This document shows, piece by piece, positions 59,758-64,000 of a stretch of DNA of 64,000 nucleotides. The notes beneath the pieces are model-generated. The model was not told the origin of the DNA and searched no databases. It saw only the letters and a list, made by a program, of their open reading frames with translations. The position numbers and the translations under genes are program-made. Position 1 is the stretch's first letter, and every line of letters starts with the position of its first letter. Source of the DNA: Marinomonas mediterranea MMB-1 (GTDB lineage Bacteria; Pseudomonadota; Gammaproteobacteria; Pseudomonadales; Marinomonadaceae); assembly GCF_000192865.1 (NCBI RefSeq), contig NC_015276.1, positions 1,426,001 to 1,490,000 on the forward strand. The letters run 5' to 3'.

Positions 59758-61779
59758 TTAATTGCTTTTCTTGTACGTTGTTTTCTTTTTGTAGGTTGTT
59801 TTCTGCCCCGTACCTTTTGATCCTCTTTTGGTTGGCTCCTTTTTTGTTGAGCTTCGTGACGAGCTTGATCGACGTGCTTTCCATGCTGTTTTGGCGGGCG
59901 TACTTTTAGCGAGCGACGTTAATGACGTTAGAGGAGTATTTCTCGCTTCATTAAGTAAATGCGTTAATGTCGCTTCGAGGGATGTCATAAAAGCCTCATA
60001 AGAAGCTTGCTTGACGCTGATCGCACTTAACGTTGACTCCCAAACTGCCGTCATATCGGGTGTTATGGTCGAGCGTGGCAGACAGCTGACAAATAGCCTT
60101 CCTGCCTCTGTTGCTTTGATTTTTTTGCTGTCCCTAAACAGAAACTGACGCTTGAACAAAAGCTCGATAATACTTGCTCGGGTGGCTTCTGTGCCAAGTC
60201 CGTCCGTTTCTTTCAGTATGTCTTTGACTGATTTGTCTTCGACGTACTTTGCGATTCCTGTCATGGCCGCTAATAGGGTGGCGTCTGTAAAGTGAGCTGG
60301 AGGTTTGGTTTGCTTTTGAACGACTTCGCCTAAGCGGCAGAAAAGAGGGTCTCCTTGAGTTAGCTTTGGTAAATTTGGTTCGGTCTCTTCCGTTTTTTTG
60401 TCGTCATTGTTTAAAGTAGCGCCAAGAAGCGACTTCCATCCAAGCGTTAGCGGTGTATTCCCCGTTGCCGAGAAGGTACCACCCTCGATTTCTGCGACGA
60501 TTTTCGCGGCTAAATATTCATAATTTGGATAAAACTGCATTAAATATTGTCGGACGACGAGTTCGTATACCTGTTTTTCTCTATGACTAAGTGAGGCGTA
60601 TTTACCACTTTTTTGGGTTGGGATGATGGCATGGTGTGCGCCGACTTTCTTATCATTCCAAGCACTGCTTTTTAGATGTGGGTTTGCGTTTTCACACCAG
60701 TTATTGATTTCTGAAGAGGTGCTTTTTAGTACTTTGATAATTGACGATATTTCTGACATTTGTTCTACGGGTAAATATCGGCAGTCAGAACGTGGGTAGG
60801 AGATCATTTGGTGCTTTTCGTATAAATCCTGACAGGTGTCTAAAACCTGTTTCGCGGACAAGCCCCAACGTTTGGCTGCATCGATTTGTAAGCTAGATAG
60901 GCTGTAAGGGAGAGGAGGTGACTGTCGCTTGGTATTGTATTCCGCTTTCACGACCGTCCCTGGTTTGTGTGTAATTCGCCTTGCTACATTTTCTGCTAGT
61001 GCTCGATTAATAACCCTTCCATCTTCATCCATGTGTGGTTTACAGGCGTCACTTGGAACCCAATTTGCAACAAAGTGTTCATTCGCTTCGGTGGCTAAGT
61101 GGGCATGTACTTGAAAATAATCTTTTGTCACAAAGTTTTCTATTTCCAAGTCTCTTTTAACCACAAGCCCCAGAATAGGCGTTTGTACCCGACCTATTGA
61201 TAGTACGCCTTGGTATCCAGCTTGGCGGCCTTTGATAGTATAAGCTCGGGTAAGATTTAGTCCATATATCCAATCGGCTCTTGCTCTTGCGAGTGCTGAT
61301 CGAGACAGTGCTGAATATTCACTGTTTAGCTTGAGCTTACCCAGCGATTTTTTGATAGAAGAGGGCGTTAGATCGCTTACGAGTAGGCGTTTTGTCGTTT
61401 CAAGCTTTTTCTTTGGGACGTTCGTGTAGTGCAATACTTCATCTACCAGTAGTTGCCCTTCGCGGTCAGGGTCACCAGCATGAACCAATTGATCGGCTTG
61501 CTTAATCAATTTTTTTAACTTGCTAAGCTGCTTTTTTGTTTGGCTTTTTTCTTGCCATTGCCAGTCGTCGGGAATAATGGGTAGGTGATCGAGAGACCAG
61601 CTTTTGTATGCAGGGTTATAAATGTGCGGTTCGGCTTGTTCTAGAAGGTGGCCAATACACCATGAAATACAGTCACCGTTGGGGAGCCAAATACACCCAT
61701 CTTCTTTTTTTTGAGGGGAGGGAAGGGCTGCGGCAATGGCACGAGCTAGACTGGGCTTTTCGGCTATATAAAGAATCAT
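59758..61779 (-). CDS. topB: DNA topoisomerase III
   Basis: 673 residues. Type IA topoisomerase that decatenates and resolves single-stranded links. TOPRIM at ~1-140 (MILYIAEKPSLARAIA; acidic AGDPDREGQLL), then the type IA core with VLSIGRVQTP and the active-site Tyr in QMISYPRSDCRYLP (about 330). The C-terminus has no zinc fingers but a ~60-residue Ser/Thr/Lys/Arg-rich tail, as in E. coli TopB, likely for DNA binding. Its promoter region holds a 36-bp palindrome with partial LexA-box similarity. Confidence 0.95.
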   Translation of the reverse strand: MILYIAEKPSLARAIAAALPSPQKKEDGCIWLPNGDCISWCIGHLLEQAEPHIYNPAYKSWSLDHLPIIPDDWQWQEKSQTKKQLSKLKKLIKQADQLVHAGDPDREGQLLVDEVLHYTNVPKKKLETTKRLLVSDLTPSSIKKSLGKLKLNSEYSALSRSALARARADWIYGLNLTRAYTIKGRQAGYQGVLSIGRVQTPILGLVVKRDLEIENFVTKDYFQVHAHLATEANEHFVANWVPSDACKPHMDEDGRVINRALAENVARRITHKPGTVVKAEYNTKRQSPPLPYSLSSLQIDAAKRWGLSAKQVLDTCQDLYEKHQMISYPRSDCRYLPVEQMSEISSIIKVLKSTSSEINNWCENANPHLKSSAWNDKKVGAHHAIIPTQKSGKYASLSHREKQVYELVVRQYLMQFYPNYEYLAAKIVAEIEGGTFSATGNTPLTLGWKSLLGATLNNDDKKTEETEPNLPKLTQGDPLFCRLGEVVQKQTKPPAHFTDATLLAAMTGIAKYVEDKSVKDILKETDGLGTEATRASIIELLFKRQFLFRDSKKIKATEAGRLFVSCLPRSTITPDMTAVWESTLSAISVKQASYEAFMTSLEATLTHLLNEARNTPLTSLTSLAKSTPAKTAWKARRSSSSRSSTKKEPTKRGSKGTGQKTTYKKKTTYKKSN

Positions 61780-61781
61780 AA

Positions 61782-61817
61782 AAACTACTGCATATATGGG
61801 TATATATACAGTAGTTT
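61782..61817. promoter_or_regulatory. 36-bp palindrome in the topB promoter, partly LexA-like
   Basis: Perfect 9-bp outer arms AAACTACTG / CAGTAGTTT with an AT-rich, mostly alternating TA interior. The 16-mer at 61796-61811 (ATGGGTATATATACAG) matches the CTGT-N8-ACAG SOS consensus in its right half and 13 of 16 positions overall. It ends 3 bp before the topB start codon on the minus strand. Confidence 0.4.
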
Positions 61818-61859
61818 ATCGAATCTTCAGAAGATTTGTAAGGTGTACTGTTTATATCG

Positions 61860-62342
61860 TTATTTGATCGGTACAACGAGTACGGGTACATTACTATGAT
61901 GAATTACCTTATTCGCGGTAGAACCAATGATCATCTGACCAATCGTGCTGTGTGTGCGACTGTTCATAACAATGAGATCAACGTCTTTTGATTTTACCGT
62001 CTGCTCAATAGCATCCGCGGGTGCACCTGTCGTAATCAATACTTCAGGTTTTGGGATGCCCGCTAAGTCACTTTTATGCTCTTCTAAAAAGTTAGCGAGT
62101 TGGGTTTCTGCTTTATCAGTGGTCGCTTGCAATGTTTCTTTTCGAACCATTTCCAGCGTTTCTTCCGGAATGTAATTGTTAATCATATAAGAAGAATGCG
62201 TCGTCAATGGTTCCATCGCATGCATTAAGACAACGTTTGCTTCATTGATTTTTGCTAACTGCATAACGTAGCCAAGCGCTTCGCTGCTTTTGTTGTCTAA
62301 AAGGTCACAAGCGTAAAGAATAGTATTGATTTGGGGTAACAT
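61860..62342 (-). CDS. Universal stress protein (UspA family), second copy
   Basis: 160 residues. INTILYACDLLDNKSSEALGYVMQLA at the start, long central helix region, ALITTGAPADAI-like VLITTGAPADAIEQT near 105 and a C-terminal IGQMIIGSTANKVIHHSNVPVLVVPIK, where Gly-2x-Ile-Ile-Gly-Ser resembles the ATP-binding loop. Distinct from the Usp at 54.7 kb. Ribosome site AAGGAGAAAA. Possibly transcribed into topB, whose start lies 80 bp downstream on the same strand. Confidence 0.9.
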   Translation of the reverse strand: MLPQINTILYACDLLDNKSSEALGYVMQLAKINEANVVLMHAMEPLTTHSSYMINNYIPEETLEMVRKETLQATTDKAETQLANFLEEHKSDLAGIPKPEVLITTGAPADAIEQTVKSKDVDLIVMNSRTHSTIGQMIIGSTANKVIHHSNVPVLVVPIK

Positions 62343-62434
62343 AGCTTTTCTCCTTAGAGAGGCTTTTGCAGTACGTCTATTCGCTGCGCCCTCTTATTGT
62401 TTAGGGAATATCTCCCGACAACTTTAGTGTAGCC

Positions 62435-62623
62435 TCATCCCAAATATTCGAACTGATATAGATCAATAGTACTTATTGCTTTTTCAATTGTTCGTTGTTC
62501 GTAATGAGCGTCGAACAAAAAGCCTGTTGCGGCTGAAATTAATACGAAGCTAGCAAATGCAACGGTCCAGCGATTTTGTTTTTGGCTGCATACTTCCGTG
62601 TTTTGAGGTGGCATTTTATTCAT
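62435..62623 (-). CDS. Small single-helix membrane protein with upstream Fur box
   Basis: 62 residues. A polar N-terminal stretch (~1-18) is followed by one membrane helix (RWTVAFASFVLISAATGFLF, about 19-38) and a short acidic/aromatic tail. No family recognised. The start at 62623 is preferred over TTG 62659 because GAAGGA lies upstream and the helix falls in a sensible place. A near-consensus Fur site lies about 60 bp upstream, suggesting iron-repressed expression. Confidence 0.55.
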   Translation of the reverse strand: MNKMPPQNTEVCSQKQNRWTVAFASFVLISAATGFLFDAHYEQRTIEKAISTIDLYQFEYLG

Positions 62624-62682
62624 AATGTTCTTTTTCCTTCGCGAATAGAGCGTGAGCAAGAGACGATGATTCTAATTATAAA

Positions 62683-62697
62683 TGATAATCAATATCA
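62683..62697. promoter_or_regulatory. Fur box
   Basis: TGATAATCAATATCA differs at one position from the 15-bp Fur core TGATAATnATTATCA. It sits within the larger palindrome AATGATA / TATCATT (62681-62699). Confidence 0.65.
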
Positions 62698-62917
62698 TTC
62701 AATGTTTTTATGTCTTATATTTGCTCATTAGGTGTTTCTTGTTGTTTCTTATTAAGTTGGCTGCACGAGTCCCAATAAATGGTATCTACGGCCATATTTT
62801 AATGATGAGTCTCTAAGCAGCGATGTTTTCGTTTTTGGATGAGGTGTACCTGTCGTCAGTCAACTGTTCGTTATGTTAATATTCGGCTTCTTTTTAAAAT
62901 GACTAAGAGTATTGAAC

Positions 62918-63538
62918 ATGTCAGAACTGTCTTTCGACACGAATGAAGCAAAAATTGCCTACGGCATAGGTCGTCAAATTGGTGATCAACTTAAAGGTGG
63001 AGATTTGGGTGAATTGTCTCTTCCACATCTATATGCTGCCATTGAAGATGCGTTAAATGGTGCTGCTATGCGTGTACCTGGCGCTGAGTTGGAAGCTGCA
63101 TTTGCGAAGCTTCAAGAAGAAATGGAAGCAAAATCTAAAGAGTCTGCCAAAGAAGTAGTTGCCGCTGGCGAAGCATTCTTAGCTGAAAATAAAGCTGCTG
63201 AAGGCATTCAAGTGACAGACAGTGGTTTGCAATACCTTGTTCTTGAAGAAGGTAATGGCGCAACACCGACTGCACAGTCTACTGTAAAAGTTCATTACGA
63301 AGGTCGTTTGACTGATGGACAAGTATTTGACAGCTCAATTGCACGTGGTGAGCCAATCGAATTCCCATTAGGTGGCGTTATCGCAGGTTGGACTGAAGGT
63401 CTTCAGCTAATGAAAGAAGGCGCAAAATACCGCTTCACTATCCCTGCTGAGCTAGCATATGGAGCTCAGGGTGCAGGCGCGATGATCAAGCCTCATTCTG
63501 TACTTGTATTTGACGTTGAGCTTTTAGAAGTTAAATAA
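62918..63538 (+). CDS. fklB: FKBP-type peptidyl-prolyl isomerase (FklB-like)
   Basis: 206 residues. N-terminal dimerisation domain ~1-90 (AKIAYGIGRQIGDQL, helical, ending in a long Glu/Ala-rich helix) and a C-terminal FKBP domain ~105-205 with VKVHYEGRLTDGQVFDSSIARGEPIEFPLGGVIAGWTEGLQLM and YRFTIPAELAYG. No signal peptide, so the cytoplasmic FklB (FKBP22) type rather than periplasmic FkpA. Assists proline isomerisation in folding. Start taken at ATG 62918 (MSELSF), not TTG 62912. Terminator at 63554. Confidence 0.93.
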   Translation: MSELSFDTNEAKIAYGIGRQIGDQLKGGDLGELSLPHLYAAIEDALNGAAMRVPGAELEAAFAKLQEEMEAKSKESAKEVVAAGEAFLAENKAAEGIQVTDSGLQYLVLEEGNGATPTAQSTVKVHYEGRLTDGQVFDSSIARGEPIEFPLGGVIAGWTEGLQLMKEGAKYRFTIPAELAYGAQGAGAMIKPHSVLVFDVELLEVK

Positions 63539-63553
63539 GTTTGATGTTAGATT

Positions 63554-63584
63554 AAAAATGGACGGTGCTGCCGTCCATTTTTTT
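63554..63584. terminator. Bidirectional terminator between fklB and the GNAT gene
   Basis: Stem AAAAATGGACGG / CCGTCCATTTTT with loop TGCTG, T run on the plus strand and A run on the other side. It overlaps the GNAT stop codon by two bases. Confidence 0.85.
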
Positions 63585-63999
63585 AAATTTTTCTTTCCAT
63601 GCGAACATGCGGTTTACCCGCATCCAGAAAGATCTTCCCGTCTGTTTTGAACCCTATACGCTCATAAAACACCTGAGCCTCAATTTGAGCGTTCAAAAAA
63701 ACACTGTCTAGTCCCATTTCACGAGCTACCTGAACGGCACGCCTCATAAGCATAATCCCATAGCCTTGACTACGGTAGTTGGGGAGAACGGCTAACCTAG
63801 ATATTTGTCCGTTCTCAGTAAGTCTGCATACGCCAGTAGGAACCGCGGTGGTGCCAAATGAGACAAAGTGTACAGCTTCGTCATCTTTTCCATCCCACTC
63901 GTCTTGTTCATCGAACCCTTGCTCTAGAATAAAGACCTGTTTTCGAACGAAAGTCAGTTGGGCTTTGCTGCTTTCCCAATCGGACGTAAGCACTTTCAT
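63583..63999 (-). CDS. GNAT-family N-acetyltransferase (ElaA-like)
   Basis: 138 residues, apparently complete: ATG at 63999 falls one base inside the window edge, and the fold starts at once (LTFVRKQVFILEQGFD), so a longer upstream start is unlikely but not testable. Acetyl-CoA-binding motif A is ISRLAVLPNYRSQGYGIMLMRRA (Arg-x-x-Gln-Gly-x-Gly class), followed by VFYERIGF near the end. Transfers an acetyl group to an amine on an unknown small molecule or protein. Confidence 0.9.
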   Translation of the reverse strand: MKVLTSDWESSKAQLTFVRKQVFILEQGFDEQDEWDGKDDEAVHFVSFGTTAVPTGVCRLTENGQISRLAVLPNYRSQGYGIMLMRRAVQVAREMGLDSVFLNAQIEAQVFYERIGFKTDGKIFLDAGKPHVRMERKI

Positions 64000-64000
64000 A

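Noticed and set aside
54676..62342. Two universal stress proteins considered as one duplicated locus
   Set aside because: Their sequences and nucleotide-loop regions differ clearly and they are 7 kb apart; they look like separate Usp subfamilies.

Overview
The window reads as ordinary chromosome from a marine gammaproteobacterium, most probably Marinomonas or a close Oceanospirillales relative. This assignment is inferred from gene content: several TRAP transporters including the TAXI type, a Tat-exported PhoX phosphatase, a secreted LTD/EEP nuclease, folM-folE, kbl-tdh and abundant c-di-GMP enzymes. No prophage, plasmid replication genes or CRISPR array were seen. Mobile DNA consists of one 1.3 kb IS3-family element (51.7-53.0 kb) and two copies of a short non-autonomous repeat with IS5-like ends (38.8 and 44.2 kb).

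Layout. 0-2 kb: the end of a DctQM TRAP operon, facing a codB-like permease and a LysR regulator (2-4.4 kb). 4.6-7 kb: kbl-tdh threonine degradation. 7-14.4 kb: a sensor kinase with a periplasmic binding-protein domain and a sigma-54 activator, divergent from a TAXI-TRAP transporter that has a good sigma-54 promoter and two palindromic upstream sites. 14.3-19.2 kb: an orphan isochorismatase-like protein, a delta-class carbonic anhydrase, a diguanylate cyclase and a DMT exporter. 19.3-24.2 kb: two divergent paralogous binding proteins with a FecCD-type ABC transporter and a pseudoazurin-like cupredoxin. 24.2-27.2 kb: a histidine kinase and HD-GYP response-regulator pair.

27-43 kb carries phosphate-scavenging genes (secreted nuclease, PhoX, and a PAP2 phosphatase coupled to a glycosyltransferase). 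Each is preceded by an 11-bp-phased Pho-box-like repeat, which suggests one PhoB regulon spread over 15 kb. Interspersed are yegD, a FUSC exporter, a GGDEF-EAL protein, ghrA, a CHMI-like isomerase, pldA and a duplicated-domain lipoprotein. 43-47.9 kb: a Tat-exported dienelactone hydrolase, folM-folE, a tRNA-Leu and an MFS exporter. 48-51.6 kb: a eukaryotic-type S-adenosylmethionine decarboxylase, then an AraC regulator divergent from an aldehyde dehydrogenase. 53-64 kb: an AGCS symporter with a universal stress protein, a Pit phosphate transporter, two related membrane-anchored helical proteins of unknown function, a LysE exporter, topB, a second Usp, a small Fur-box-associated membrane protein, an FKBP isomerase and a GNAT acetyltransferase.

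The strongest leads are the Pho-box-linked PAP2/glycosyltransferase pair (possible lipid remodelling), the cupredoxin inside a siderophore-type ABC operon, the eukaryotic-type AdoMetDC with a changed substrate-contact residue, the IS5-like MITE family, and the sigma-54/TAXI-TRAP control region. Nothing here is unmistakably a new defence or mobile system. All similarity statements come from reading the sequence and remembered family features; no database search was run.
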